Part shown: one piece after another, positions 25,612 through 34,334 of the stretch
Position numbering within the stretch: the first letter of the stretch is position 1
Layout of the letters: every line of letters starts with the position of its first letter
Assembly: GCF_008033445.1 (NCBI RefSeq)
Contig: NZ_VNKO01000006.1
Span: forward strand, 106,511-157,449
Reading direction: 5' to 3'
Origin: Vulcaniibacterium gelatinicum
GTDB lineage: Bacteria; Pseudomonadota; Gammaproteobacteria; Xanthomonadales; Xanthomonadaceae
Length of the DNA: 50,939 bases
The notes under the pieces: generated by a model
The model's input: only the letters and a program-made list of their open reading frames with translations
What the model was told of the DNA's origin: nothing
Databases searched by the model: none
Program-made: the position numbers and the translations under genes

Positions 25612-27279
25612 ATGCTGACCCGCCTCTCGATCCGCGACTTCGCCGTCGTCCGCGCCGCTGAACTGGAATTCGGCCCCGGCCTGACCGTGATCTCGGGCGA
25701 GACCGGCGCCGGCAAATCGTTGCTGGTGGACGCGCTGGGCCTGCTCGCCGGGCTGCGCGCGGACAGCGGCGTGGTCCGGCACGGGGCCGAGCGGGCCGAA
25801 CTCTCGGCCGGTTTCGACCTGGCCGACGCGCCGGCAGCCCTGGCCTGGCTGCGTGAACAGGAGCTCGACGACGGCGACCAGTGCGAACTCCGGCGCACCC
25901 TCCGCGCCGACGGCGGCTCGCGCGCCTGGATCAACGGCCGCCCGGCCACCCTGTCCCAGCTCGCCGCGCTGAGCGCACACCTGGTCGAGATCCACGGCCA
26001 GCACGAGCACCAGGCCCTGCTCTCCCGGCACAGCCAGCTGGCTCTGCTCGACGCCTACGGCGGCCATGCCGAGGCCCTGGCCGCGGTGCGCGAGGCCGCC
26101 CGCGCCTGGGCCGCGCTGGAGCGCGAGCGCGAACGGCTGACACAGCAGGGGGATGTCTCCGACCGCATCGCCTGGCTGGAGCACCAGCTGCGCGAGCTGG
26201 ACGCCGAGCCGCTCGATCCGGCCGCGATCGCCGAGCTGCTCGCCAGCCACCGGCGCCACGCCCATGCCGCCGGCCTGATCGCGGCCTGCGACGAGGCCGT
26301 GGCTCGCCTGGGCGGCGACGACGGCCCGTCCCTGGCGCGCCAGCTGCGCCAGGTGCGCGCCCTGCTCGCCCGCGAGGCCGAACACGAACCGCGCCTGGCC
26401 GAGGCCGACGCCATGCTGGACGCGGCCGCGATCCAGCTCGACGAGGCCGCGGCCCTGCTCGACCGCGTTCGCGCCGACCTCGACCTCGACCCGGCCGCGC
26501 TCGACGCCCTCGACCGCCGCCTGGGCCGCCTGCACGACCTGGCCCGCAAGCACCGGGTCCCGGTGGAAGGGCTGGCCGCCACCCGCGAAGCGATGGCTGC
26601 CGAACTGGACGCGCTGCGCGGCGCCGGCGAACGCCTGGCCATGCTCGAGCGCGAGCGCGCCGCCGCCGTCGCCGGGTGGCGCGCGGCCGCCGCACGCCTG
26701 GGCGCGGCCCGCGCCGAAGCCGCCGCGCGCATGGCCGAAGCCACCACCGCCGCGATCGCCGAACTCGGCATGGGCGGCGGGCGCTTCGAAGTGCAGCTGG
26801 AACCAACCGGCGAGGAGCGACCCGATCCGCTCGGCGCCGAGCGGGTGGAGTTCCTGGTCAGCGCCAACGCCGGCCAGCCGCCGCGGCCGCTGCGCAAGGT
26901 CGCCTCCGGCGGCGAACTCTCGCGCATCTCGCTCGCCATCGAGGTCACCGCGCTGGGCCTGGACGCGGTGCCGACCATGGTCTTCGACGAGGTGGACACC
27001 GGGATCGGCGGCGCCGTGGCCGACATCGTCGGCCGCCGCCTGCGCGCGCTCGGCGAGACCCGCCAGGTGCTGTGCGTGACCCACCTGCCGCAGGTGGCCG
27101 CGCACGGCCACGCCCACTACCGGGTCAGCAAGGCCGCGCACGACGGCGTGACCCAGAGCGCGGTGCAGCGGCTGGACGCGCGCGAGCGCACCGAGGAACT
27201 GGCGCGCATGCTCGGCGGCGTGGACGTCAGTCGCGAGGCGCGCGCCGCGGCGCGGCGCCTGCTGCAGGGCGTGGATTGA
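25612..27279 (+). CDS. recN: DNA repair protein RecN
   Basis: The protein has 555 residues (E. coli 553). It is an SMC-like ATPase acting in double-strand-break repair. Walker A ISGETGAGKS is at 27-36. Long coiled-coil arms cover about 160-370, then the ABC signature region RKVASGGELSRISLAIE and Walker B TMVFDEVDTGIGG. The C-terminal CVTHLPQVAAHGHAHYRV is typical. The start at 25612 begins directly with MLTRLSIRDFAVV. Longer frames are hrcA shadow. It is divergent from hrcA and converges on fur with an 11-nt gap. Confidence 0.97.
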   Translation: MLTRLSIRDFAVVRAAELEFGPGLTVISGETGAGKSLLVDALGLLAGLRADSGVVRHGAERAELSAGFDLADAPAALAWLREQELDDGDQCELRRTLRADGGSRAWINGRPATLSQLAALSAHLVEIHGQHEHQALLSRHSQLALLDAYGGHAEALAAVREAARAWAALERERERLTQQGDVSDRIAWLEHQLRELDAEPLDPAAIAELLASHRRHAHAAGLIAACDEAVARLGGDDGPSLARQLRQVRALLAREAEHEPRLAEADAMLDAAAIQLDEAAALLDRVRADLDLDPAALDALDRRLGRLHDLARKHRVPVEGLAATREAMAAELDALRGAGERLAMLERERAAAVAGWRAAAARLGAARAEAAARMAEATTAAIAELGMGGGRFEVQLEPTGEERPDPLGAERVEFLVSANAGQPPRPLRKVASGGELSRISLAIEVTALGLDAVPTMVFDEVDTGIGGAVADIVGRRLRALGETRQVLCVTHLPQVAAHGHAHYRVSKAAHDGVTQSAVQRLDARERTEELARMLGGVDVSREARAAARRLLQGVD

Positions 27280-27290
27280 CGGCGCCGGGC

Positions 27291-27692
27291 TCAGCGCTTC
27301 TTGCGCACGTACAGCACCAGCGAGTGGTCCTCGATCTGGTAGCCGTGCCGGGCCGCGATCTCGCGCTGCAGCTTCTCGATCTCGGGGCTCTGGAACTCGA
27401 TCACCTTGCCGGTGTCCACGTCCACCATGTGGTCGTGGTGCTCGCCGCGGTCGAGCTCGTACACCGCGTGCCCGCCCTCGAAGTTGTGCTTGAGCACCAG
27501 GCCGGCTGCCTCGAACTGGGTCAGCACCCGGTACACGGTGGCCAGGCCGATCTCGTCGCCGTGCTCGAGCAGCTGGCGGTAGATGTCCTCCGCGGTCATG
27601 TGCCGCGGCTTGGCCTGTTCGAGCAGCTCCAGGATCCGCATCCGCGGATGGGTGACCTTGAGCCCGACCTTGCGAAGATCCTGCGATTCCAT
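27291..27692 (-). CDS. fur: Ferric uptake regulator Fur
   Basis: The protein has 133 residues. The winged-helix DNA-binding domain covers 1-80 (MTAEDIYRQLLEHG, GLATVYRVLTQFE), and the dimer/metal domain 85-133 (EHHDHMVDVDTGKVIEF). It represses iron-uptake genes when Fe2+ is bound. The regulatory-site His/Glu ligands are present. The CxxC of E. coli Fur (LICLDC) is replaced by MVDVDT, so the structural Cys-zinc site is absent. Start 27692 (MESQDLRKVGLKVT) fits the family. It is divergent from bamE. Confidence 0.95.
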   Translation of the reverse strand: MESQDLRKVGLKVTHPRMRILELLEQAKPRHMTAEDIYRQLLEHGDEIGLATVYRVLTQFEAAGLVLKHNFEGGHAVYELDRGEHHDHMVDVDTGKVIEFQSPEIEKLQREIAARHGYQIEDHSLVLYVRKKR

Positions 27693-27759
27693 CCCGTCCT
27701 CGTCCGCGGGCCTTCCCCGCATGAACGCGCGGGTGCGCAGGGCGCCCGCGCCGGCTTTG

Positions 27760-27769
27760 AGTGTATCAT
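27760..27769. promoter_or_regulatory. Overlapping divergent -10 boxes, fur/bamE
   Basis: TATCAT (27764-27769, + strand, towards bamE) and TACACT (27765-27760, - strand, towards fur) share bases in the 105-bp intergenic gap. The -35 regions are poor. Confidence 0.35.
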
Positions 27770-27797
27770 CGCCCGCCTACCCGCCCGTACCGTCCCG

Positions 27798-28193
27798 ATG
27801 CGCCCACTCCTGCTCGCCATCGCAGTCGCTATCGCCACCGCCGGATGCGGCGTGCTCTACCGCCAGCCGATCCACCAGGGCAACCTGCTCGAGCAGTCGC
27901 AGGTCGAGCAGCTCCAGGCCGGGATGGACAAGCGCCAGGTGCTGGCGCTGCTGGGCTCGCCGTCCATCGCCGATCCATTCCACCACGAGCGCTGGGACTA
28001 CACCGCCAGCCAGCGCACCGGCCGCACCGGCCGTACCGAGGTCAAGAACCTCACCCTGTGGTTCGAGGGCGACGCCCTGGTGCGCTGGGAAGGCGATTAT
28101 TTCCCCGAACAGGACAGCGAGCTGGCCCGGCAGATGGCGCGCTTCGGCAACCTGCCGAAGGACAAGGACAAGCGCCGCGGCGGTCGCCGCTGA
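27798..28193 (+). CDS. bamE: Outer membrane assembly lipoprotein BamE
   Basis: The protein has 131 residues. The signal peptide ends at lipobox TAGC with Cys17. The SmpA/OmlA domain holds QLQAGMDKRQVLALLGSPSI, DPFHHERWDY and LTLWFEGDALVRWEGD. It is an accessory subunit of the BAM complex inserting beta-barrel proteins in the outer membrane, anchored to its inner leaflet. The fur-bamE divergent order (omlA next to fur) is known in Xanthomonas and Pseudomonas. Confidence 0.94.
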   Translation: MRPLLLAIAVAIATAGCGVLYRQPIHQGNLLEQSQVEQLQAGMDKRQVLALLGSPSIADPFHHERWDYTASQRTGRTGRTEVKNLTLWFEGDALVRWEGDYFPEQDSELARQMARFGNLPKDKDKRRGGRR

Positions 28194-28223
28194 GCCGGCT
28201 GCCCCGCCTTCGTTCCCGCTGAC

Positions 28224-28246
28224 GAGCCCGGCCCCGCGCCGGGCTC
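28224..28246. terminator. Bidirectional terminator, bamE/rnfH
   Basis: A perfect 9-bp stem GAGCCCGGC / GCCGGGCTC with a 5-nt loop lies between convergent stop codons and is followed by TCATTTG on the + strand. Confidence 0.6.
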
Positions 28247-28247
28247 C

Positions 28248-28499
28248 TCATTTGCGGCCGGCGCGGCGCCGGCGCTGTTCCTTCGGGTCGGCCAGTAGCG
28301 GGCGCAGCAGCTCCACCCGGTCACCGTCGCGCAGCGGTTGCGTGGGCGCGGCACGCACGCCGTGCACGGCCGCGCCGATCGTGCCGGCGGTGTCCAGGCC
28401 GCTGCGGGCGATGGCCTCGGCCACGGTCGCGCCGTCCGGCAGCTCCAGCGTCACCGCCTGGAAGCGCCGCGGCCAGGCCAGCACCACCTCGACCTTCAT
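28248..28499 (-). CDS. RnfH/RatB family protein
   Basis: The protein has 83 residues with a ubiquitin-like beta-grasp fold ([46 protein letters not shown]). It belongs to the UPF0125 family, often named RnfH or RatB and usually encoded beside ratA. Its molecular role is not settled. The start overlaps the ratA stop by 4 bp (ATGA), so it is translated with ratA. Confidence 0.88.
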   Translation of the reverse strand: MKVEVVLAWPRRFQAVTLELPDGATVAEAIARSGLDTAGTIGAAVHGVRAAPTQPLRDGDRVELLRPLLADPKEQRRRRAGRK

Positions 28500-28930
28500 T
28501 CGCCCGCCCCGGCGTCGGCCGCGCGCACGAAATCGTTGACCATGCGGTCGGCCAGGCCCTGCATGCCGAGCGCGAACGCCGGGCCGAGCAGCGCGCCCTT
28601 GGCTTCGAAATCGAGGGTCAGGGTGACCTTGCAGGCCGACTCGTCCAGGGCATGGAACTGCCAGCGCCCGACCAGCCTGCGGAACGGCCCGTCGCGCAGG
28701 CGCATGTCGATGTGATGCGGCGGCACCAGCGTGTTCTCGGTGGTGAACCAGGTACGCAGGTTGCCCAGGCCCAGGTCCAGGCGCGCCACCACCCGCTCGC
28801 CGTCGGCCTCCAGCACCTCCGCCGACCGGCACCAGTCGAAGCGCCGCGGATAGGCCGCGACGTCGTTGACCAGCGCGAACATGCGCGCGGCGGAGTGTTC
28901 GACGAGGGCGCTGCGCTGGATGACCGGCAT
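28496..28930 (-). CDS. ratA: RatA-like START/polyketide-cyclase protein
   Basis: The protein has 144 residues with the SRPBCC fold. It opens [20 protein letters not shown], holds [20 protein letters not shown], and ends with a long helix [14 protein letters not shown]. The family includes E. coli RatA, which binds 50S subunits and blocks association, and eukaryotic Coq10, which binds ubiquinone. Either role is possible here. The ATG at 28930 is the family start. It is divergent from smpB, a conserved neighbourhood in gammaproteobacteria. Confidence 0.9.
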   Translation of the reverse strand: MPVIQRSALVEHSAARMFALVNDVAAYPRRFDWCRSAEVLEADGERVVARLDLGLGNLRTWFTTENTLVPPHHIDMRLRDGPFRRLVGRWQFHALDESACKVTLTLDFEAKGALLGPAFALGMQGLADRMVNDFVRAADAGAGE

Positions 28931-28958
28931 GGGGCTGGGCCGCGCCGCCGCCTTCGGC

Positions 28959-28964
28959 GACAAT
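28959..28964 (+). promoter_or_regulatory. smpB -10 box, leaderless geometry
   Basis: GACAAT, then 6 nt, then the smpB ATG at 28971. No Shine-Dalgarno and no strong -35 are visible. The spacing is identical to hrcA, recN and dapB. Confidence 0.35.
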
Positions 28965-28970
28965 GCGGCG

Positions 28971-29465
28971 ATGGGCAAGAGAGATGGCAAGGATAAGGCA
29001 AACGGCGGCGGCACCATCGCGCAGAACAAGCGCGCCCGCCACGAGTACCACCTCGAACAGACGTTCGAGGCGGGCCTGGCCCTGCAGGGCTGGGAACTGA
29101 AGGCGATCCGCGCCGGCCGGGCCAACATCGGCGAGAGCTACGCCGTCGTTCGCGACGGCGAGCTGTACCTGTTCAACGCCCAGATCACCCCGCTGATCAC
29201 GGCCTCGACCCACGTCGTGCCCGAGGAGCGCCGCACCCGCAAGCTGCTGCTGCACCGGCGCGAGATAGACACCCTGATCGGGCGCATGCAGCGCGACGGC
29301 TACACCCTGATCCCGGTCTCGCTGTACTGGAAGGGCAACAAGGTCAAGGCCGGGATCGCGCTGGCCCGCGGCAAGCAGCTGCACGACAAGCGCGCGGCCA
29401 GCAAGGAACGCGACTGGCAGCGCGAGAAGCAGCGCCTGCTGCGCCGGCACAACAAGGACGCCTGA
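28971..29465 (+). CDS. smpB: SsrA-binding protein SmpB
   Basis: The protein has 164 residues. It binds tmRNA and brings it to stalled ribosomes for trans-translation. The OB-fold core holds [20 protein letters not shown] and [19 protein letters not shown]. The basic C-terminal tail ([20 protein letters not shown]) inserts in the empty mRNA channel. Start 28971 (MGKRDGKDK) is chosen by family length. It is encoded 2 kb from ssrA, its RNA partner. Confidence 0.96.
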   Translation: MGKRDGKDKANGGGTIAQNKRARHEYHLEQTFEAGLALQGWELKAIRAGRANIGESYAVVRDGELYLFNAQITPLITASTHVVPEERRTRKLLLHRREIDTLIGRMQRDGYTLIPVSLYWKGNKVKAGIALARGKQLHDKRAASKERDWQREKQRLLRRHNKDA

Positions 29466-29480
29466 CCGGCGCCGCCCCGC

Positions 29481-31313
29481 TCAGTTGCCTTCCTCCGGCA
29501 GGGTGAAGCGGAACGTGGCGCCCTGCCCCGGCGCGCCCTCGGCCTGCACCGTGCCGCCGTGGCGCTCGACGATGCGCTTGACCGTGGCCAGGCCGATGCC
29601 GTGGCCGGCGAACTCCTCGCGCCCGTGCAGGCGCTGGAAGGGCTGGAACAGCTTGCCCGCATAGGCCGGATCGAAGCCCACGCCGTTGTCGCGCACGTGG
29701 AACGCGCCGTCGGGGTCGCGCCCGACCTCGATCCGCGCGGGCTCGCGGCCACGGGTGAACTTCCAGGCGTTGCCGATCAGGTTCTGCAGCAGCGCCCGCA
29801 CCAGCCCGGCGTCTGCGTGCGCGTGCAGCCCCGGCGCGATCGCCACCTCCACCCGGTGCTCGGGCTCGGCCGCACGCAGCTCGGACACGATCTCGGCCGC
29901 GATCCGGCCCAGGTCCACCGGCTCGCGCCGCAGCTCGCCGCGGCCGATCCGGGTCAGCGCCAGCAGCGCGTCTATCAGCTCGTCCATGTGCGCGGCGGCG
30001 CGCACCACCCGCCCCAGGTAGTCGCGGCCGGTCTCGTCCAGCACCGCGGCGTAGCGGTCGCCGAGCACCTTGCTGAACCCGCCGATCGCGCGCAGCGGCG
30101 AGCGCAGGTCGTGCGAGATGCTGTAGGCGAAGGCCTCCAGCTCGCGGTTGGCCTCGCTCAGCTCGCGCGTGCGCGCCGCCACCCGCGCCTCCAGGGTGCG
30201 GTTCAGCGCCCGTACCTCGGCCTCGCTCTGGCGGTAGGCCTCGGTCATGCGCGCGGCGATGCGCAGCGCACGCTGCTCGGTGTGGGCCAGCATCCAGGCC
30301 AGGCCGAACAGCAGCAGCGAGGCCAGCACGCCGATCGCCAGCAGCCCCTGCAGGGTGCGCATGCCCTCGCTCTGCGCCGGCGGCGTGGCCGGCACGAACT
30401 CGAAGCGCCAGCGCCGGCCGTAGTGCTCCGCTTCCACCGTGTGCGACAGCCGGTCGCCGGCCGCCTGCGCCTCGGCGAAACCGGCATCCGCGTACAGCAG
30501 CTGCGGCCGCCCGCCGGTGACGTCGAGGATGCGGAAGCGCACGCTGCGCTCCGACAGCCGCAGCGTCGAGGCCACCATCGCCTCGACCCGGAACGGCGCG
30601 AACAGCCAGCCCTGCATGGACAGCCGCCGCGCCGCCGGCGTGCGCGGCAGGTCGCCGGCGCGGTACACCGGCGCATACAGCACCAGCCCCGGCACGGCCT
30701 TGCCGCTGTCCTGCACCAGCTGCACGCGCCCGCTGAGCTGCAGCTGCCCGCTGTCCAGCACCGCCAGCAGCGACGCGCGGCGCACGGGATCGGAATGGAT
30801 GTCGTAGCCGCGCGCGAGCAGGTTCTCGCGCGTCCTCGGCTCCAGGTACAGGATCGGCGCGTAGTGCGGCCGCACCCCGCGCGGCCAGACGTCGAGCAGG
30901 CCGAAGCCGGCCGCGCGCGTCTCCTCCTGCAGCACGATCAGCCCGCCCTGGGTCAGCCACGGCGCGAAACCGAGCCCGGTCAGGCCCGGGAACCGCTCGA
31001 GCTGGAAGCCCTCCACGAACGCCCGCCACTGGGTCGGCGTCGGCCGCGCCACGGTCGCGAACAGCGCCACCCCGCCGCGCAGCAGCAGCTCGTAGTTCAC
31101 CAGCCGCTGCCCGATCAGGTCCGCCACCTCCTGCGAGGACGCGCGGAACTCCGACTCGTAAGCGCGCAGCTCGCGCTCGCGCGCGGTGCGCCAGGCCACC
31201 AGCACCAGCGCCAGCGACCCGGCCAGCACCAGCCACGCCAGCAGGTACCCGACCTGGCTGCGCGGCACCCGTTCGCCGATGCGCGGTTCCTCCTGGGGCG
31301 TGGGCGTGGTCAT
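29481..31313 (-). CDS. CHASE-domain sensor histidine kinase
   Basis: The protein has 610 residues. A TM helix (about 22-42) is followed by a periplasmic CHASE domain (about 65-310, with FPGLTGLGFAPWL and GLVLYAPVYR), a second TM (about 330-350) and a coiled linker. HisKA has H401 in AYSISHDLRSPLRAIGGFSK, and the HATPase domain holds LLQNLIGNAWKFTRG, NGVGFDP and GHGIGLATVKRIVERHGG. The kinase core resembles phytochrome-type kinases. CHASE domains sense small extracellular molecules, but the ligand is unknown. There is no adjacent response regulator, so it is an orphan kinase. A TATGCT -10 at 31327-31322 lies 8 nt before the ATG. Confidence 0.9.
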   Translation of the reverse strand: MTTPTPQEEPRIGERVPRSQVGYLLAWLVLAGSLALVLVAWRTARERELRAYESEFRASSQEVADLIGQRLVNYELLLRGGVALFATVARPTPTQWRAFVEGFQLERFPGLTGLGFAPWLTQGGLIVLQEETRAAGFGLLDVWPRGVRPHYAPILYLEPRTRENLLARGYDIHSDPVRRASLLAVLDSGQLQLSGRVQLVQDSGKAVPGLVLYAPVYRAGDLPRTPAARRLSMQGWLFAPFRVEAMVASTLRLSERSVRFRILDVTGGRPQLLYADAGFAEAQAAGDRLSHTVEAEHYGRRWRFEFVPATPPAQSEGMRTLQGLLAIGVLASLLLFGLAWMLAHTEQRALRIAARMTEAYRQSEAEVRALNRTLEARVAARTRELSEANRELEAFAYSISHDLRSPLRAIGGFSKVLGDRYAAVLDETGRDYLGRVVRAAAHMDELIDALLALTRIGRGELRREPVDLGRIAAEIVSELRAAEPEHRVEVAIAPGLHAHADAGLVRALLQNLIGNAWKFTRGREPARIEVGRDPDGAFHVRDNGVGFDPAYAGKLFQPFQRLHGREEFAGHGIGLATVKRIVERHGGTVQAEGAPGQGATFRFTLPEEGN

Positions 31314-31409
31314 CGCCCCGGAGCATACCCACTGCCCCGCCGTGGCCGCATCCCGCGCCGGAGCGTGCGGCGCCGCCTGAACCGCGCCTGCGCCGCACCC
31401 GTCCGCACC

Positions 31410-31437
31410 TTGTCCCCGCCCGCCCCGGCCCTATACT
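31410..31437 (+). promoter_or_regulatory. ssrA promoter
   Basis: TTGTCC (31410-31415), 16 nt, TATACT (31432-31437, 5/6). The start would be near 31444, giving a short 5' precursor trimmed to 31466. Confidence 0.65.
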
Positions 31438-31465
31438 GGCCGGGTCGGCGACGACGACTTTCCCC

Positions 31466-31817
<352 letters not shown>

Positions 31818-31823
31818 ACACCC

Positions 31824-31853
31824 AAGGGCCAACCGGAACGGTTGGCCCTTTTT
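31824..31853 (+). terminator. ssrA Rho-independent terminator
   Basis: A perfect 12-bp stem AAGGGCCAACCG / CGGTTGGCCCTT with a GAA loop, followed by TTTC. It begins 6 nt after the tmRNA CCA. Confidence 0.9.
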
Positions 31854-31996
31854 CTTGCCCGCAACGCCAGTGTTGGCGCGGTTTCTGGGCGGCGCCTTGC
31901 GGACGCGCACGCCGTCCGAGCGCCGTTCCCGCCCCGACAGGGCCTCTCTGTTCTCGGTTTTTCTCTGCGGCCCGTGGTGGGAACCAGAGGCCACCT

Positions 31997-32011
31997 CCTT
32001 GTCTGACAAGG
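31997..32011. repeat. 15-bp palindrome in the ssrA-recombinase gap
   Basis: CCTTGTC-T-GACAAGG, a perfect 7-bp dyad. It lies in the 223-bp stretch 31854-32076, which has no gene, on the recombinase-proximal side of ssrA. It could be a protein-binding site (recombinase crossover or operator). Confidence 0.4.
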
Positions 32012-32076
32012 ACTTAGAGACCCCCGGTTGTAGTCAGAAACTGCCTTGCGGCGGCGACCCGGGCGCGACGAAGCGC

Positions 32077-32099
32077 AAAAAAGCCGCCCGCAGGCGGCT
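32077..32099 (-). terminator. Terminator of the recombinase operon
   Basis: On the - strand AGCCGCC-TGCG-GGCGGCT is followed by six T. It lies 15 nt beyond the last stop codon of the HTH-recombinase operon. Together with the ssrA terminator it isolates the core gene from the element. Confidence 0.85.
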
Positions 32100-32113
32100 G
32101 CGGCGGCGTGACG

Positions 32114-32578
32114 TCAGTCAAGCAACCGCACCTGCTCGCGCCAGCCGTAAGGCCAGGGGCGGCCCAGCACCTTCTCGACGGCGAGGTCGGGCGATCCGAC
32201 CAGCCGCTCGATCACCTCGGGCGCGAGCAGCGTCAGCCGCATCAGGCGATGCACTTTGGATACATCCAGCCCCTCGGCCTGGGCGATCTCGGTCGCCGAC
32301 GCCACCCGCCCCTCATGGAGCAGCCGTTGCCAGTGGTGCGCCAGCCCGAGCGCACGCATCAGCGCCGTGTCCTTGGCCTCGGTGCGCGCCGGGCCGGCCC
32401 ACGTCGAATGCACCTCCACCGCCTTCGGTGCGCCAGGCGGCGCGATCACCACGCGCCGGATGCCGCGCTGCACCAGCCGCCAAGGCACGAAGGTTTCCAG
32501 TTTCACGCCGCCCGCCGGAGTCGGCAGTTTCTGGGTGACCGGCGCTCCCTCGATGCGTCCCCGGTGCTTCGTGCTCAC
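32114..32578 (-). CDS. HTH protein downstream of recombinase (paralog 2)
   Basis: The protein has 154 residues from a GTG start overlapping the previous stop (GTGA). The core is WQRLLHEGRVASATEIAQAE then GLDVSKVHRLMRLTLLAPEV, a helix-turn-helix of the ParB/KorB-like type. An N-terminal beta segment (KLETFVPWRLVQRGIRRVV) is shared with the preceding gene. It is clearly a tandem duplicate of that gene. A role in controlling the recombinase, as regulator or directionality factor, is inference from position only. Confidence 0.75.
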   Translation of the reverse strand: MSTKHRGRIEGAPVTQKLPTPAGGVKLETFVPWRLVQRGIRRVVIAPPGAPKAVEVHSTWAGPARTEAKDTALMRALGLAHHWQRLLHEGRVASATEIAQAEGLDVSKVHRLMRLTLLAPEVIERLVGSPDLAVEKVLGRPWPYGWREQVRLLD

Positions 32579-32958
32579 GCTTTCTCCTCGAAGCGCCGCA
32601 CGATCTCGCGCTGCGCTTCCCAGTCCACCGGCAGCGGGTGGCGCTGGAACCAGATCAGGCTCATCCGGCGTGGCTGCCGCCCGGCCATCAGCATCTCGAC
32701 GATGTCGGGCGCGAGCAGCGTCAGGCGCAGCAGCTCGTTGACCACCGAGTGGTGCAGCCCTTCGGCACGCGCGATGGCCGAGCCGCTGGGCATCGCGCCG
32801 CTGTCCAGCAGCCGTTGCCAGTGGAAGGCCCGTGCCATCCCTTCGATGAGCGTGCTGTCGTGCGCGTCCCGGTCCTCGGCCTGGTGCTGAACCAGCCGGC
32901 GCACGCCGCGCCGCCGCAGGGTCAGCGGCACGAAGGTTTCGAACGTCCCGTCCTTCAT
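32575..32958 (-). CDS. HTH protein downstream of recombinase (paralog 1)
   Basis: The protein has 127 residues. It shares with its downstream neighbour the layout ETFVPLTLRRRGVRRLV, WQRLLDSG, IARAEGLHHS and LLRLTLLAPDIVEMLMAG. Similar HTH segments are found in or behind serine recombinases of this group. The ATG overlaps the recombinase stop by 4 bp and its own stop overlaps the next GTG. Continuous coupling suggests fixed stoichiometry with the recombinase. Confidence 0.75.
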   Translation of the reverse strand: MKDGTFETFVPLTLRRRGVRRLVQHQAEDRDAHDSTLIEGMARAFHWQRLLDSGAMPSGSAIARAEGLHHSVVNELLRLTLLAPDIVEMLMAGRQPRRMSLIWFQRHPLPVDWEAQREIVRRFEEKA

Positions 32959-34334
32959 GCTTCGACCTCCAGCAACTCGGCACCGATGCTCCTGGGCGCG
33001 AACTCGCCGATCAAGGCGTCCCAGCCCAGTTCGCGCCACTTCACCCGGATGCCCTGCATCTCGTCGGTGTGGACGAGATCGATGCGCTCGATCATCAGAT
33101 TGACGATGCGGTGCTGCTCGACCGGGAAGAGCTGATCCCACACGTCGTTGAGGCGCCCCATCGCCATCACGACCGTGGCCTCGTCGATCGGTGCGCCCTG
33201 GCGTTGGATGTGACGCACGACGGCGGCGATGGATTCGGGGCTGGTCAGCACGGTGCGGATCTGGGCCACGACCGCCGCCTCGATCTCGCGGGCGGGCAGG
33301 CGCTCGTAGTTCTTGCCCGGCGCGCCGAAGCGGCTCTCGGACTTGGAGACGTAGTACTGGTACTTGCGGCCGTTCTTGCGCGAGTACGTGGGGTACATGC
33401 GTTCGCCCGTCGGCGCGTACAGCAGCCCCCGCAGCAGCGCGTCGTTGCGCGAGCGGATCTTGGTCTCCACCGACCGCGCGTGGCTGTCGCGGGCCAGCAC
33501 CGCGTGAACCTGATCCCACAGCTGGCGTTCGATGATCGGCTCGTGCACTCCGGGGTACCACTGGCCCCGGTTCGACAACTCCCCGAGGTAGATGCGGTTG
33601 CGCAGCACCTTGTGGATGTACTTCTTGTCGATGCGCGTGCCGGTCCGCACCCGCCCGTCCTGCGTCGTCCACGCCTTGGTCGTGATGCCCTCGGCGGTCA
33701 GGCGCGCTGCGATCTGCGTGGGTGAGCCAATGGTCAACATCTCCTCGAAGATGCGGCGCACCACCGCCGCCTCGGCGGGGTTGACCACCAACTGGCGGTT
33801 GACCACGTCGTAGCCGATGGTGGGCACGCCGCCCATCCACAGCCCCTTCTTCTTGGCCGCGGCGATCTTGTCGCGGATGCGCTCGCCCGTGACCTCGCGC
33901 TCGAACTGGGCGAAGGACAGCAGGATGTTGAGCGTGAGCCGCCCCATCGAGGTCGTGGTGTTGAACTGCTGCGTGACCGAGACGAAGGACACGCCGTGGC
34001 GCTCGAACACCTCGACCATCTTGGAGAAGTCGGCCAGGCTCCTCGTCAGGCGGTCGATCTTGTAGACCACCACGATGTCGATCAGCCCGCGCTGGATATC
34101 GGCCATCAGGCGCTTCAAGGCCGGGCGCTCGGTGTTGCCGCCGGAGTAGCCGGGGTCGTCGTAGTCGTCGGCCACCGGAATCCATCCCTCGGCGCGCTGG
34201 CTGGCGATGAAGGCGTGCCCGGCTTCCTTTTGCGCATCGATGGAGTTGAACTCCTGGTCGAGCCGCTCGTCCGACGACACCCGGCAGTAGACCGCACAGC
34301 GCTTGCGCGCCTTGGTGGAGGCGATTTCCGTCAT
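32955..34334 (-). CDS. Large serine recombinase
   Basis: The protein has 459 residues. The N-terminal resolvase/invertase domain has the nucleophile motif AVYCRVSSDE (Ser20) and IVVVYKIDRLTRSLADF. The central Recombinase domain (about 175-280) has GYDVVNRQLVVNPAEAAVVR and YIHKVLRNRIYLGEL. The C-terminal region corresponds to the zinc-ribbon/coiled-coil part. However, the usual CxxC pair is absent (RGLLYAPTGERMYPTYS), so the ribbon is not zinc-bound by cysteines. It probably integrates and excises the element. The start overlaps the DUF2924 stop (TGATG). Confidence 0.92.
   Translation of the reverse strand: MTEIASTKARKRCAVYCRVSSDERLDQEFNSIDAQKEAGHAFIASQRAEGWIPVADDYDDPGYSGGNTERPALKRLMADIQRGLIDIVVVYKIDRLTRSLADFSKMVEVFERHGVSFVSVTQQFNTTTSMGRLTLNILLSFAQFEREVTGERIRDKIAAAKKKGLWMGGVPTIGYDVVNRQLVVNPAEAAVVRRIFEEMLTIGSPTQIAARLTAEGITTKAWTTQDGRVRTGTRIDKKYIHKVLRNRIYLGELSNRGQWYPGVHEPIIERQLWDQVHAVLARDSHARSVETKIRSRNDALLRGLLYAPTGERMYPTYSRKNGRKYQYYVSKSESRFGAPGKNYERLPAREIEAAVVAQIRTVLTSPESIAAVVRHIQRQGAPIDEATVVMAMGRLNDVWDQLFPVEQHRIVNLMIERIDLVHTDEMQGIRVKWRELGWDALIGEFAPRSIGAELLEVEA

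Noticed and set aside
31854-32113. tRNA gene or second tmRNA fragment in the gap after ssrA
   Set aside because: No T-arm plus CCA combination and no cloverleaf. Only a palindrome and the terminator of the opposite operon are seen.
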